Shown in pieces: positions 1 through 8,783 of a DNA stretch of 64,000 bases. Below the pieces are notes generated by a model that saw only the letters and a program-made list of their open reading frames with translations, searched no databases and was not told the origin of the DNA. The DNA comes from an uncultured bacterium. GTDB lineage: Bacteria > Bacillota > Clostridia > Oscillospirales > Ruminococcaceae. The stretch covers positions 1 through 64,000 of the forward strand of contig CAJMLQ010000002.1 in assembly GCA_905214265.1 (NCBI GenBank). The letters are read 5' to 3'. Made by a program: the position numbers and the translations under genes. The stretch's first letter is position 1; every line of letters starts with the position of its first letter.

Positions 1-2
1 CG

Positions 3-122
3 ACTGGCTGGCAGCAGATTAACGGCGTATGGTACTACCTCAAGAGCTGGGGCGGCATGGCGACCGGTTGGCAGCAGATCAACGGCGTATGGTACTACCT
101 GAAGAGCTGGGGCGGTATGGCC
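3..122 (+). repeat. 60-bp tandem repeat, two copies, inside the choline-binding gene
   Basis: Two consecutive 60-bp units (3-62 and 63-122) differ at only a few third positions. Each encodes one 20-residue choline-binding unit. More copies probably lie left of the window. Such near-identity suggests recent unit duplication or gene conversion. Confidence 0.85.
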
Positions 123-185
123 GCCAACACCATCACCCCGGATGGTTATTATGTGAACGCCAGCGGTGCGTGGATTACTCCGTAA
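3..185 (+). CDS. C-terminal end of a choline-binding-repeat surface protein (partial)
   Basis: Only the last 60 codons lie in the window; the gene runs in from the left edge in the frame starting at base 3 and stops at TAA 183-185. The sequence shows two nearly identical 20-residue units of the type TGWQQINGVWYYLKSWGGMA, followed by a divergent tail ending in NASGAWITP. Paired aromatic residues with glycine turns are the hallmark of CW_binding_1 (choline-binding) repeats, which anchor secreted enzymes or adhesins to choline-containing wall polymers. The catalytic or adhesive domain lies outside the window, so the protein's job cannot be stated. It is probably unrelated to importer A downstream, which has its own promoter. 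Confidence 0.8.
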   Translation, partial: TGWQQINGVWYYLKSWGGMATGWQQINGVWYYLKSWGGMAANTITPDGYYVNASGAWITP

Positions 186-556
186 ATCATCTGTCTTTTC
201 TTATATCCGTCTTCGATGATGGAGCAGAGCAGTGGCCGGTGTGGTGAGGATAAAACGCAAATTGAATAAATATGCAAACTTATACATTTTGATTCGGAAC
301 CTTTTTTACATGTATATATGAGCACAGAAGGAAATCTATCATTTCTCAAAAATGCTCTTTGCTTTTCGATTCTCTTTCACTCTATTTTTCGTTATGTTTC
401 AATCTGATTAAATCCCAAAAATTTTGAACCGGCTATATAAAAATCAGAGAATATGCACGATTTTTTCCTGATTTTTGGCAATTTGAAAAAATTGTGCCTG
501 AAAGAGAAAGCACTTTTCTGAAAATGAAAAATCGTGCTTCTATAAAAAATGGTTTC
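186..556. other. Intergenic stretch, AT-rich, no gene seen
   Basis: AT-rich DNA between the surface protein stop and the promoter of importer A. I see no convincing reading frame, no RNA gene and no clear U-tailed terminator for the preceding gene. Its right end holds the GCACGATTTTT inverted repeat listed separately. Confidence 0.5.
455..537. promoter_or_regulatory. Inverted repeat upstream of importer A promoter (candidate activator site)
   Basis: GCACGATTTTT (455-465) is matched by its exact complement AAAAATCGTGC (527-537). A third related half-site, AAAATTGTGC, lies near 488-497. The right arm ends 20 bp upstream of the -35 box at 557, a usual place for AraC-type activators. The binding protein is unknown; the response regulator at 6302-7063 is the nearest candidate. 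Confidence 0.4.
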
Positions 557-585
557 TTGACATTTGAACTTATTCACAATATAAT
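557..585 (+). promoter_or_regulatory. Consensus sigma-A promoter for importer A
   Basis: TTGACA at 557-562 and TATAAT at 580-585 are both perfect consensus hexamers with 17-bp spacing. Transcription would start near 592, leaving a leader of about 150 nt before the first permease gene. Confidence 0.75.
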
Positions 586-739
586 CAGCATCAGAAGGGA
601 AATATCAGTGCAAAATCCCATCTTGAGTTTCAAATTCATGAATGACTGCCGCTCCTCCCGAGAATTTCATTGGATCGGACAAAACACAGGATACATATTT
701 ATTCGTATTATAATACATCCACTCAAAGGAGGATCTCTC

Positions 740-1696
740 ATGCAAAAAGTCACTGCTGTAACAAGTTCCGCCGTTTTGCTTAAGCAAAAGCGAAGACGGC
801 GCATCCGCGATAACGTGGAACTGTATAGCCTTCTTTTGCCGGTATTGGTTCACATTTTTATTTTCAGTTACATCCCGATGTATGGAATTCTGATTGCCTT
901 TCAGAATTACACGCCCGGTGCGCCGATTCTGGCCTTCGATGGTTCTGTGAAATGGGTGGGGCTGAAGCACTTTGTGAGTTTTGTGACCTCTCCGATGTTC
1001 CCCAGGCTGTTCTATAATACCTTCTATCTCAGCTTTCTGAATCTAGTTTTCGGTTTCTTATGTCCGATTTTGTTCGCCTTGCTGGTCAATGAGCTCAAAG
1101 ATAATTTTTATAAAAAGTTTTTGCAGACGACCAGCTACATGCCCTATTTTATCTCCAGCGTTGTCGTGGCCGGTATGGTTCTATCTTTCCTTAATACGGA
1201 CGGTGTCCTGAACCAGTTCCTAGCTCTTTTCGACATTCCCCCGAAAGCCTACAACACCCTGCCCAAGGCGTTCCCGGTTTTCTACACCGTCACCTGTATC
1301 TGGAAGAGTTTTGGTTGGGGGAGCATCCTCTATCTCTCCACCATTTCCTCCATCGACCCCGGCTTATATGAAAGCGCCAAGATCGATGGGGCCAACCGCC
1401 TGCAGCGCTGCTGGTATGTCACGCTGCCCCACCTGTCCAACCTGATCATCATCCAGCTGATCTTTTCCATCGGCGGCCTGCTGGGGTCGAATACGGAATT
1501 GATTTTGCTGCTTTACGTTCCGGCAACCTATTCTACGGCGGATGTAATCGGCACGTACGTTTACCGTGACGGCCTTATGGGCGGAAGGTTTAGCTATGGT
1601 ACAGCAGTCGGCATCTTCACTTCCGTGATCAACTTCACACTGTTGTTTATTACCAATAAGGTCAGCAACAAGATTACAGATTACGGCATTTGGTAA
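740..1696 (+). CDS. ABC sugar importer permease, LplB family (importer A)
   Basis: Inner-membrane permease of a carbohydrate uptake (CUT1-type) ABC importer, 318 aa. Six hydrophobic segments are visible, starting with LLLPVLVHIFIFSYIPMYG. The cytoplasmic EAA loop that docks the ATPase reads YESAKIDGANRLQRCW near residue 215. I chose ATG 740 because AAAGGAGG lies 7-8 bp upstream; the frame is open further upstream but has no ribosome site. It is first in an operon with a second permease and a binding lipoprotein. No ATPase gene is adjacent, so a shared MsmX-type ATPase is expected elsewhere. The family transports oligosaccharides in Bacillota; the substrate here is unknown. Confidence 0.88.
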   Translation: MQKVTAVTSSAVLLKQKRRRRIRDNVELYSLLLPVLVHIFIFSYIPMYGILIAFQNYTPGAPILAFDGSVKWVGLKHFVSFVTSPMFPRLFYNTFYLSFLNLVFGFLCPILFALLVNELKDNFYKKFLQTTSYMPYFISSVVVAGMVLSFLNTDGVLNQFLALFDIPPKAYNTLPKAFPVFYTVTCIWKSFGWGSILYLSTISSIDPGLYESAKIDGANRLQRCWYVTLPHLSNLIIIQLIFSIGGLLGSNTELILLLYVPATYSTADVIGTYVYRDGLMGGRFSYGTAVGIFTSVINFTLLFITNKVSNKITDYGIW

Positions 1697-1719
1697 TGCA
1701 GAGAAAGGAGCATTCGACT

Positions 1720-2637
1720 ATGACTACCGCAGTGAAAAAAAGCAATGCCAATCGAATCAAGGACGGATCACCCGCGGCGACTGTACTCCTTTACGTGATC
1801 TCGGTCATCATATGCATCATCACCCTGTACCCCATGTATTATGTGGTCATTAAGTCCATCAGCGATCCGCAGATATCCCTGACTCATCCGGTTATTTTCT
1901 ATCCCCAAGGCCTGTACTTTGGTTCCTATGAGATGATTCTCCGGGACAAGGACATGTGGATTGCTTATGGTAATACGCTGATTTATGTGGCATCGACTAC
2001 TGTGCTGATGATCCTCACGTCTGTGATAGCAGCTTATCCACTGGTCAGCAGCAAGTTGGCCGGACGGAAATTTGTTGTAGCGTATCTCTTGATCCCCATG
2101 TACTTTGGCGGCGGCATGATACCAACCTTTTTGCTGATCAATAATCTGGGTCTGTACAATACGCGTCTGGCACTGATTATCCCCGGCGCGGTAGGTATTT
2201 GGAACATTATTCTGACGCGCACATACTTTTCCAGCCTGCCAAACGAGCTCAGCGAAGCAGCCTTCATTGATGGGGCCACGAACTATCAGGTGCTTTTCCG
2301 TATCTTTGTTCCTTTGGCGAAACCGATCATCGCGGTCATTGCGATTTATACCATTGTCGGCGTATGGAACAGCTGGTTTGGCGCCAATATCTACCAGACT
2401 AAGACGGAGCTTCATCCTTTACAGATGTATCTCCAGCGGGTTCTAATCTCCCAGTCCGTAGACCTGAACAAGCTGAAGACCAAAGAAGAAATCGAGCAGG
2501 CCCGGGAAGTCGCGCTGGGTGCCCAGCAGCTCAAATATGCACTTATCGTCTTTATTACCCTTCCCATCCTTTTCATTTATCCGCTGTTCCAGAAGCAGTT
2601 TATGAAGGGAATCATGCTTGGCTCCCTGAAAGGTTAA
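1720..2637 (+). CDS. ABC sugar importer permease, YtcP/AraQ type (importer A)
   Basis: Second permease of importer A, 305 aa, pairing with the LplB-type subunit to form the transmembrane pore. Six membrane segments are visible. The EAA loop is SEAAFIDGATNYQVLF, and the C-terminus ends in FMKGIMLGSLKG, typical of the family. ATG 1720 follows AAAGGAG at 1704-1710; the in-frame codon at 1690 overlaps the upstream gene and has no ribosome site. The gene begins 23 bp after the first permease, so co-transcription is expected. Confidence 0.88.
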   Translation: MTTAVKKSNANRIKDGSPAATVLLYVISVIICIITLYPMYYVVIKSISDPQISLTHPVIFYPQGLYFGSYEMILRDKDMWIAYGNTLIYVASTTVLMILTSVIAAYPLVSSKLAGRKFVVAYLLIPMYFGGGMIPTFLLINNLGLYNTRLALIIPGAVGIWNIILTRTYFSSLPNELSEAAFIDGATNYQVLFRIFVPLAKPIIAVIAIYTIVGVWNSWFGANIYQTKTELHPLQMYLQRVLISQSVDLNKLKTKEEIEQAREVALGAQQLKYALIVFITLPILFIYPLFQKQFMKGIMLGSLKG

Positions 2638-2698
2638 TTTTGTCCCTATCCGCCGGAGCGGTTTATACAGAAAGGATTTATTTTAAGGAGGCTTACCT

Positions 2699-4519
2699 AT
2701 GTACAAAAACATCGGCAAATCAGCACGGACCCTGAGCGCCATTCTGGCGGCGATGCTGCTGCTGGCGTCCTGCGGCGGCAGTGGCACGTCTTCCAGCAGT
2801 GAGGCGTCCAAGGAATCCAGCACGGCTTCCGCATCTTCCGCGGAGTCCAGCGACAGCAGCCAGGAAATGACCCCTGTTACCATCAAGATCATGGGGCCGA
2901 CGGTCAGCCAGGATTACTGGGATTGGGATGACCGGGAATCTTTCCCCTCCTATGTGGAGTTTGAAAAAGAACTCGCTAATCGGAATCTCACCCTGGAGTA
3001 CGAGCTGGTTTCCAACGAACAGTACACCACCGTTGTTCAGACACGGATGGCTGCAGCCAGCGATCTGCCCGATCTGATCAACATCACCCCTCTGGATGAC
3101 GTCACGGCGCTGAACCTGGGCACCAGCGGCCAGCTGCAGGACTGGATCGCCGCCATGGACGCCTACAGCCGCCCGGACCCGCTGCAGCCTACCAATCGCA
3201 ACGGGGATCCCACCCTCTCCTTAAAGGAAAAATTTGAACTCCGCGCCAACTACGCAAAGAAGCTGGTCACTGCTCCGGATGGCAAGATGTATTGGTGCCC
3301 CAACGTGGTTCCTGGCGGCACAATGACGCTGCCGGACGGCTCTGTTACGGATAACCTGGAGGTTATCGGTGCGTCTCTCCGTGCGGACTGGCTGGCAAAG
3401 GTGGGCATGGATATGCCGACCACGGTCGATGAGTTCCTCAATGCTCTCCGCGCCTTCCAGGACCAGGATGTCAACGGAAACGGTCAGCGCGACGAGCGGT
3501 ACTGCTTCGACGCATACTCCTATGGCTTCTTTACCGGCATCGCCCAGTGGTTCGGCCTGACCCCCGGCCTGACCGGCATTGACCCCAACACCGATACGGC
3601 CACTTCCGCCTGGTATTCCAAAGGCGTTCGGCCTTATTTTGAGTTGCTCTCCACCATGGTCGCCGAGGATCTGTTCGACACCTCTATGCTGGGGGCCACG
3701 GACGAGATGTTTAACTCCCGCATTGCGGAAAACAAAGTCGCCGGCATGCGGTCCTATACCGACGCTACCTGGTTTAACCAGCTTGTGGAAGGCGTAGAAG
3801 AGGCAGAATATACGGTAATTGCTCCCATCCAGGCGGTTGAAGGCGTTACCCCTTACCTCCTCACAGATGCAGTAGACCTTGCTTACAATAAGGTGGGCAT
3901 TACCAAGGTCGCTACCCCCGAGGTCGTGGAAGGCATCATGCGGCTGTACGATTTCTCCTGCACAGAAAGATACGGCGACCTTATTGGATCCGGTATCGAG
4001 GGTACTGATTTTATCGTGGAGCCCGACCCCAACAATGAAGGACGCGTCCGTACGCAGCTGGTGGAGGAAGTCAAGGCCATGACTCCGGCTGACCGCTATG
4101 CCGCCAGAAGAGGAGGCTGCAGTACGTTCATTGTTAGTATCGCGAACGTTGGCGGGGGCGATCCTGCTATTACCAACAAGTTGAAGGGAGTTTCTGCGGA
4201 AGAACGCCTGGCGTTGATGGGCACAGATAAACAGAAACGTGCCCTGGAAAACCGCTGGTCGCAGATGACTTACCGCCCGTACGTCGTCAGCCCCTTCTCC
4301 AGCAGCACTTATGCGGTTGCCACAGAAGAGGAGCAGGAGGTTCTCACCACCTATACCACCGCTTTGCAGTCTTACTCTGACGAGCTTTGCATGAACCTGA
4401 TTCTGGGCAACGTCAAACTGGACCAGCTTGACGCCGAGATCGAAAAGCTGAATTCTCTGGGTCTGGAAGAACTGGTCAAGGTCAACAACGATCGTTATCA
4501 GCGTTACAAAAACAACTAA
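2699..4519 (+). CDS. Extracellular solute-binding lipoprotein, YtcQ/LplA-like (importer A)
   Basis: Binding protein of importer A, 606 aa. The signal peptide ends in the lipobox LLASC with lipidation at Cys25, followed by a Ser-rich linker (about 26-56) and a long CUT1 binding domain. A DVNGNGQRDE segment at 257-266 is the calcium-binding-like loop common in this family. AAGGAGG lies 7 bp before the ATG. It is last in the importer operon and is followed by a strong terminator. Long binding proteins of this class usually take up oligosaccharides, but the ligand cannot be read from sequence. Confidence 0.88.
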   Translation: MYKNIGKSARTLSAILAAMLLLASCGGSGTSSSSEASKESSTASASSAESSDSSQEMTPVTIKIMGPTVSQDYWDWDDRESFPSYVEFEKELANRNLTLEYELVSNEQYTTVVQTRMAAASDLPDLINITPLDDVTALNLGTSGQLQDWIAAMDAYSRPDPLQPTNRNGDPTLSLKEKFELRANYAKKLVTAPDGKMYWCPNVVPGGTMTLPDGSVTDNLEVIGASLRADWLAKVGMDMPTTVDEFLNALRAFQDQDVNGNGQRDERYCFDAYSYGFFTGIAQWFGLTPGLTGIDPNTDTATSAWYSKGVRPYFELLSTMVAEDLFDTSMLGATDEMFNSRIAENKVAGMRSYTDATWFNQLVEGVEEAEYTVIAPIQAVEGVTPYLLTDAVDLAYNKVGITKVATPEVVEGIMRLYDFSCTERYGDLIGSGIEGTDFIVEPDPNNEGRVRTQLVEEVKAMTPADRYAARRGGCSTFIVSIANVGGGDPAITNKLKGVSAEERLALMGTDKQKRALENRWSQMTYRPYVVSPFSSSTYAVATEEEQEVLTTYTTALQSYSDELCMNLILGNVKLDQLDAEIEKLNSLGLEELVKVNNDRYQRYKNN

Positions 4520-4587
4520 TCCGGATTTTCAGGGAGAACCGGCCAAAGACTTTGTTTCCTGATTCTCTTTTCCCGGAAAAACTAAAC

Positions 4588-4635
4588 AAGCGGAGCCGCG
4601 GTCTGAAAAGTCAGGCTGCGGCTCCGCTTTGCTTT
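4588..4635 (+). terminator. Intrinsic terminator of importer A operon
   Basis: AAGCGGAGCCGC (4588-4599) and GCGGCTCCGCTT (4618-4629) form a perfect 12-bp stem. It is followed by a short T-rich run. Confidence 0.8.
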
Positions 4636-4652
4636 GATCTAGCTGGGTTAGT

Positions 4653-4790
4653 GGAGATAAAAACCTTAAGCTGGAGCTCAAAGCAGATATCAGAGAAAGG
4701 CTAAGAAGGTTATGCGAGCAAAAGAGTGTAGGGATACGGCGCAAAAAGGTGAGTTTGACGCCTCAGATTCTTATCATAATGAGTCGTTAA
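4653..4790 (+). pseudogene. Possible fragment of an IS200/IS605-type transposase (very uncertain)
   Basis: One frame in this gap encodes about 45 residues including DKNLKLELKADIRERLRRLC, which I find loosely reminiscent of the region before the HUH motif in IS200-like TnpA proteins. There is no start with a ribosome site, no HxH motif and no clear element ends. It may equally be chance coding. The rest of 4636-4994 holds only the promoter candidate listed separately. Confidence 0.18.
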
Positions 4791-4844
4791 TTGCATGTGT
4801 TAAAATGGTATGAACCCAAAAGAAAGGAGAATTTAAACGAAATG

Positions 4845-4853
4845 TGGTATAAT
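4845..4853 (+). promoter_or_regulatory. Extended -10 promoter candidate for the kinase/regulator pair
   Basis: TGGTATAAT is an extended -10 element with a perfect TATAAT at 4848-4853. No good -35 lies 17 bp upstream. A second candidate is TTGACA at 4917-4922, but its partner TACCTA at 4940-4945 is poor. Either would transcribe the gene at 4995. Confidence 0.4.
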
Positions 4854-4994
4854 GAAATTACCAAAAGGCCAACTCTATTTGATCCTACAAACAGAGTTGA
4901 TACGGTGCCTATAAAATTGACACATTTTTCTGTAGAATCTACCTATCTCAATTTGATTTAACGGACTACAATATCCATAGAGGGGCTGAAACAA

Positions 4995-6305
4995 ATGCTG
5001 CGAATGGAAATTTCCTTAATCCTGATTCTTACTTTTGTGGCGTATATTTATTTTTCTGCCGGGTGGAAGCACACGTTGCTTCATAAGACCTTTTCCGTGC
5101 TGCTGATAACCATGCTGGTTCATCTGTCATTCGATGCTGCGACGATTTGTACAGTAAATCATCTGAATACGGTTCCGCTGCTTCTCAATGACATTTTACA
5201 TCGTTTTTTTATCGGCACCATGGTTTTTACCGTGTATTTGTTCTATCAGTACATTGCCGTTCTGGTGCAGGAAGAGGCAGGAAAGCCCCGATATTTGGAC
5301 ATTGCCGCAAGAATTTATCTGGCAGCTGCTGAACTGGGGGCAATGCTTTTGCCTGTCCATTACGCCGTCACAGAAAAAGGAAATTATTCCGACGGCATCC
5401 ATGCCGGTGTCTGTTATATCAGTATGGCCTTCTATCTCTTCCTGTGCGTTTGGCTTTTGCTGCGCAATTGGAAGCTGATAGACCGGAAAAAGAAATTCGC
5501 TATCGGCGCGGCTCTTGGCATTGAAGTATGTGTTTCCATATTGCAGGCGATGAATCCCACATGGCTGATCAGCGGCATGGGACTGACGCTGATGACACTG
5601 GCATTTTATCTGACACTGGAAAATCCGGATATACTTCAGGCCGAACTGACAGAGCAGAAGATGTCTATGTTATATTTGAAGAGCCAGGTCAATCCCCATT
5701 TTCTGTATAACACGCTGGACACGATCCGTATTCAGGCTCAACTGAACGGAGACAAGAAGGTTGCCGATTTGCTGATGCAGTTAGTGGATTTCTTTCGGTT
5801 GAGTGTCAAGGTGGACCGGCAGATGGTTGCTTTGGATGATGAGTTGGAACTACTGGAGGTGTATATGGAACTTATGTGTTACCGCTATCCACAGCTTCGG
5901 TGCAGCTATGATATCGATCCGGATTTGGGCGGTGTGCTCGTGCCAAATTTTATTCTGCAGCCTATTGTGGAGAACAGTTTGCTCCATGGATTAAAAAATA
6001 AGGGATATCGGGGAGAAGTACATATTATAGCCAAACATTCAGATCAGCCTGGTCAAATGGAAGTCCAGGTCATAGATACCGGAAGCGGTTTTGCGGAAGG
6101 AAAAAAAGAACAGATTGACCAGATGCTTTTAAATTATGCTAAGCAGGCTCCAAAGCTGGAGGGTAACAGCATTGGAATATTGAATGTGCAGAAACGCGTT
6201 AAGCTGCTTTGCGGCCGAGACTGTGGCCTGTGGTATACGGAAAATCCGGGCGGCGGTGTAACAGCCCATCTGATGCTGCCTTTAGGCAAGGAGAAAACGA
6301 AATGA
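4995..6305 (+). CDS. Sensor histidine kinase, LytS/YesM-type His_kinase domain
   Basis: Membrane sensor kinase, 436 aa. Residues 1-210 form about six hydrophobic segments with short loops, so sensing is probably within or through the membrane rather than by a large outside domain. The His_kinase (PF06580) box reads QVNPHFLYNTLDTIR with the phosphorylated His at 235. A GHKL ATPase domain follows, with IVENSLLHGL, DTGSGF and SIGILNVQKR. It overlaps the downstream response regulator by 4 bp (ATGA), so the two are translationally coupled. The ribosome site is weak (AGGGGCTGAA). The pair probably controls importer A, as YesMN-like pairs do, but this is inference from adjacency. Confidence 0.87.
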   Translation: MLRMEISLILILTFVAYIYFSAGWKHTLLHKTFSVLLITMLVHLSFDAATICTVNHLNTVPLLLNDILHRFFIGTMVFTVYLFYQYIAVLVQEEAGKPRYLDIAARIYLAAAELGAMLLPVHYAVTEKGNYSDGIHAGVCYISMAFYLFLCVWLLLRNWKLIDRKKKFAIGAALGIEVCVSILQAMNPTWLISGMGLTLMTLAFYLTLENPDILQAELTEQKMSMLYLKSQVNPHFLYNTLDTIRIQAQLNGDKKVADLLMQLVDFFRLSVKVDRQMVALDDELELLEVYMELMCYRYPQLRCSYDIDPDLGGVLVPNFILQPIVENSLLHGLKNKGYRGEVHIIAKHSDQPGQMEVQVIDTGSGFAEGKKEQIDQMLLNYAKQAPKLEGNSIGILNVQKRVKLLCGRDCGLWYTENPGGGVTAHLMLPLGKEKTK

Positions 6306-7063
6306 AAAAGCTGCGTGTGCTTTTAGTGGATGATGAAATTATGATCCGGGAGGGCTTCAAGCGACTTTTTGACTGGGAAGCGCATGACTGTGAGGTGGTG
6401 GGAGAAGCTGCCGACGGCATGGAGACGCTCGCTCAGATTGATACTCTGCGTCCGGATATTGTGATTATGGATATCAATATCCCCATTATGAACGGTCTGA
6501 AGGTTATTCAGGTCAGCCGCATCAAGCATCCGCGGACCGCGTTTATTATCGTGTCGGGCTATGATGATTTCTCCTATTGTCAGCAGGCTTTGCGCATGCA
6601 GATTACAGACTATATTCTCAAACCTGTGAATTATGAGGAGTTCGGCACCTGCATTGACAATCTGAAAATCTCCCTGTTTGAGCATCGGGTGGCTACCGAA
6701 TATGAGCCGGAGAAGCAGGAAGAACGAACCATTACAGGTATTACACGGTATTTGCAGGAGCATCTGTCGGAGGAAATGAGCCTGTCCATATTATCGGATG
6801 AATTTCATCTGAACGCTCAGTACATCAGTCAACTTTTTAGGAATGAAATAGGCGTGGGATTTTTGACTTATCTGACCAATATCCGCATGGAAAAGGCGAA
6901 GCAGCTGCTGCTTTCCACCTCTTTTTCTGTTGCGGAAGTGGCAGAGCGGTCGGGTTACGTGGATTACCGGATCTTCACCAAGGTGTTTAAAAAAGTCGAG
7001 GGGATTACGCCCTCTCAGTACCGGCGGGATTTCATAGATGCGGCGGAAACAAAAACACAGTAA
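6302..7063 (+). CDS. Response regulator with AraC-type DNA-binding domain (YesN-like)
   Basis: Two-domain regulator, 253 aa. The receiver domain has Asp10-Asp11, phosphoacceptor Asp57 in IVIMDINIPIMNG, and the conserved Lys in YILKPVN. A linker leads to a C-terminal AraC pair of helix-turn-helix units (about 145-250) ending in GITPSQYRRDF. The ATG at 6302 overlaps the kinase stop; longer in-frame extensions lie inside the kinase gene and have no ribosome site. It should be phosphorylated by the kinase and bind direct repeats upstream of sugar-uptake genes. Confidence 0.88.
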   Translation: MKKLRVLLVDDEIMIREGFKRLFDWEAHDCEVVGEAADGMETLAQIDTLRPDIVIMDINIPIMNGLKVIQVSRIKHPRTAFIIVSGYDDFSYCQQALRMQITDYILKPVNYEEFGTCIDNLKISLFEHRVATEYEPEKQEERTITGITRYLQEHLSEEMSLSILSDEFHLNAQYISQLFRNEIGVGFLTYLTNIRMEKAKQLLLSTSFSVAEVAERSGYVDYRIFTKVFKKVEGITPSQYRRDFIDAAETKTQ

Positions 7064-7164
7064 AATGATTGCTGCAGAAGAGTTGAATATCTCTGCAGTT
7101 AGACAAATCCACATTTATCGGGAATCTGACCGGAACATCAAATAAGAATTTGTGGGGGAATACT

Positions 7165-7863
7165 ATGATTTTAAACAAAACCCGAATTGACGGCATTCCT
7201 GTGATCATGTGGGGAGAAACAAGTGATAAAATGATCATTGCAGCACATGGCAGTCACTCTTCCAAAATTGATGACTGTATATGGGCACTTGCAGAAGAGG
7301 CAACAAAACGAGGTTACCAGATCCTCAGCTTTGACTTGCCTCAACATGGTGAGAGAGTTTATGAGACCGATTTTATTATGCCGGATGAATGTGTCCGAGA
7401 GCTAAAAGTCATGTACACCTATGCAAAAAAATGCTCTCAGAAGATTTCTCTTTTTGGATGCAGCATGGGCGCATATTTTCAATTACTTGCGTTCCCAAAG
7501 GCTGAGATAGACCGGGCGTGGTTTCTTTCGCCGGTGACGGATATGGAACGCATCATTCACAATCTGATGGATTACTGCCATCTTACGGAGAAAACGTTTA
7601 AGGAAAAAGTATTAGTGGAGAATGATATAGAACCTCTCTATTATCCATATTATGAATATGTTCGTAGCCATCCAATCGCGAAATGGCCGCATGAGACATA
7701 TATTCTCCGTGGTGAAAATGATACTTTATGTGAATATTCGTATATGAAAAATTTTGCAGACCGCTTTGGGTGTGAGCTTACAGAACAAAAGGAAGGAGAG
7801 CACTGGTTCCATACGGAGTCGGAACTGGATTTTTTCAGAACATGGATTCGAAAGAGACTTTAA
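7165..7863 (+). CDS. Alpha/beta hydrolase, esterase/lipase-like
   Basis: Soluble hydrolase, 232 aa. The nucleophile elbow is FGCSMGAY (G-x-S-x-G, Ser nucleophile near 105). AAHGSHSSK near the N-terminus supplies the oxyanion-hole His-Gly. The C-terminal GEHWFHTE holds the likely catalytic His, and the acid is probably Asp in GENDTL. ATG 7165 follows GGGGGAA at 7154-7160; the TTG 15 bp upstream overlaps that site. Small cytoplasmic esterases of this fold act on varied esters, so the substrate is open. Its 3' end overlaps the small Cys-rich frame. Confidence 0.75.
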   Translation: MILNKTRIDGIPVIMWGETSDKMIIAAHGSHSSKIDDCIWALAEEATKRGYQILSFDLPQHGERVYETDFIMPDECVRELKVMYTYAKKCSQKISLFGCSMGAYFQLLAFPKAEIDRAWFLSPVTDMERIIHNLMDYCHLTEKTFKEKVLVENDIEPLYYPYYEYVRSHPIAKWPHETYILRGENDTLCEYSYMKNFADRFGCELTEQKEGEHWFHTESELDFFRTWIRKRL

Positions 7864-8021
7864 ATAAGACAGACTGTCCGTGCAGAAAGACGACATGTGA
7901 AAGGCACGGTAACTGTGAAGCCTGCCGGGCTTATCATGCAGCGTCCAAATACCGGCGCCCCTGCGAGAAAGAGCGGCGCACATGCAATCTTTCATTTCGC
8001 AGGAAACGAAATTCGCAGTAG
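7842..8021 (+). CDS. Small Cys-rich protein (59 aa), CPCRKTxCERHGNCxACR type
   Basis: Short frame encoding CPCRKTTCERHGNCEACRAY, later RRPCEKERRTCN, with seven cysteines in all. As I recall, similar short Cys-rich peptides recur in Clostridia, often as separate genes or tails next to acetyltransferase genes, which fits the GNAT gene 15 bp downstream. The spacing C-x-C-x4-C-x5-C-x2-C suggests metal binding. The ATG at 7842 lies inside the hydrolase gene and lacks a clear ribosome site, so it may be translated by coupling. Function is unknown. Confidence 0.55.
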   Translation: MDSKETLNKTDCPCRKTTCERHGNCEACRAYHAASKYRRPCEKERRTCNLSFRRKRNSQ

Positions 8022-8036
8022 AAAGAGAGAATCAAT

Positions 8037-8783
8037 ATGGAGGCTCAATTTGTTAACCTGACGCCGGAAAATCTGGCAAGTGAACACCTGTGCTGTATTA
8101 TCCGCAGCAAGAAGCCACATTCGGGGGTTGAGGCAAAGCGCCGGTGGCTGGAAGACCGGCTGAAGGAAGGACATGTGTTTCGGAAGCTGGATGTGAAAGG
8201 ATGTGTATTCATCGAATATGCTCCATTGGAAACGGCCTGGGTGCCCATTGTTGGAGATAATTATCTGTACATTTATTGTCTGTGGGTCACTGGCGCTTCC
8301 AAGGGCTGCGGCTACGGCAAGGCACTGATGGAATATTGCATCGCCGATGCCCGGATGAAGGGAAAATCCGGCGTCTGTATGCTGGGCGCGCAGAAACAGA
8401 AGGCGTGGCTTTCCGACCAAAGCTTTGCAAAGAGGTTTGGCTTTGAGGTTGTGGACACAACCCCCGGCGGCTATGACCTGTTGGCGCTGTCCTTTAATGG
8501 AAGTAAGCCTGCCTTTGCCCCCAACGCTAAACGGGAAACCATCGAAAGCCGTGAACTGACGGTCTATTACGATTTGCAATGCCCCTATATTCCACAGCGG
8601 ATCGAAACCCTGCAAGCCTATTGCTCGGAAAAGAAAATTCCCGCCCGCTTTATTCAAGTGGACAGTCTGGAAAAGGCGAAAGAGTTACCTTGTCCCTTCA
8701 ACAACTGGGCGGTTTTCTATCAGGGAAAATTTGAGACCGTAAATCAGCTGGGTGCCCCCGATTTGGAGCGGATTTTAAAATAA
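8037..8783 (+). CDS. GNAT acetyltransferase with C-terminal YoaP domain
   Basis: Two-domain protein, 248 aa. The N-terminal half is a GNAT fold with the acetyl-CoA loop GASKGCGYGKALMEY near 83-97 and a FAKRFGFEVVD strand-helix. The C-terminal ~75 residues, starting near ESRELTVYYDLQCPY, match the YoaP-like domain found after GNAT domains in Bacillus subtilis YoaP relatives; the C-P-Y looks like a modified thioredoxin-fold motif. The acyl acceptor is unknown. It sits between the small Cys-rich frame and an AraC-GyrI regulator, a grouping that suggests detoxification or stress response. Confidence 0.75.
   Translation: MEAQFVNLTPENLASEHLCCIIRSKKPHSGVEAKRRWLEDRLKEGHVFRKLDVKGCVFIEYAPLETAWVPIVGDNYLYIYCLWVTGASKGCGYGKALMEYCIADARMKGKSGVCMLGAQKQKAWLSDQSFAKRFGFEVVDTTPGGYDLLALSFNGSKPAFAPNAKRETIESRELTVYYDLQCPYIPQRIETLQAYCSEKKIPARFIQVDSLEKAKELPCPFNNWAVFYQGKFETVNQLGAPDLERILK

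Noticed and set aside
3..122. CRISPR-like or minisatellite repeat
   Set aside because: The 60-bp units have no spacers and encode in-frame choline-binding repeats.
494..739. Open extension of the first permease gene upstream of ATG 740
   Set aside because: It crosses a perfect promoter and a strong ribosome site sits before 740, so it is untranslated leader.
4842..4961. 39-codon frame (MWYNEITKRPTL...) preceded by AAAGGAGA
   Set aside because: The ATG overlaps the extended -10 candidate, the composition is not protein-like in any way I recognise, and the region is better read as promoter and leader.
7072..7098. CTGCAGA/TCTGCAG hairpin after the response regulator
   Set aside because: Only 7 bp with a 13-base loop and no T run; not a convincing terminator.
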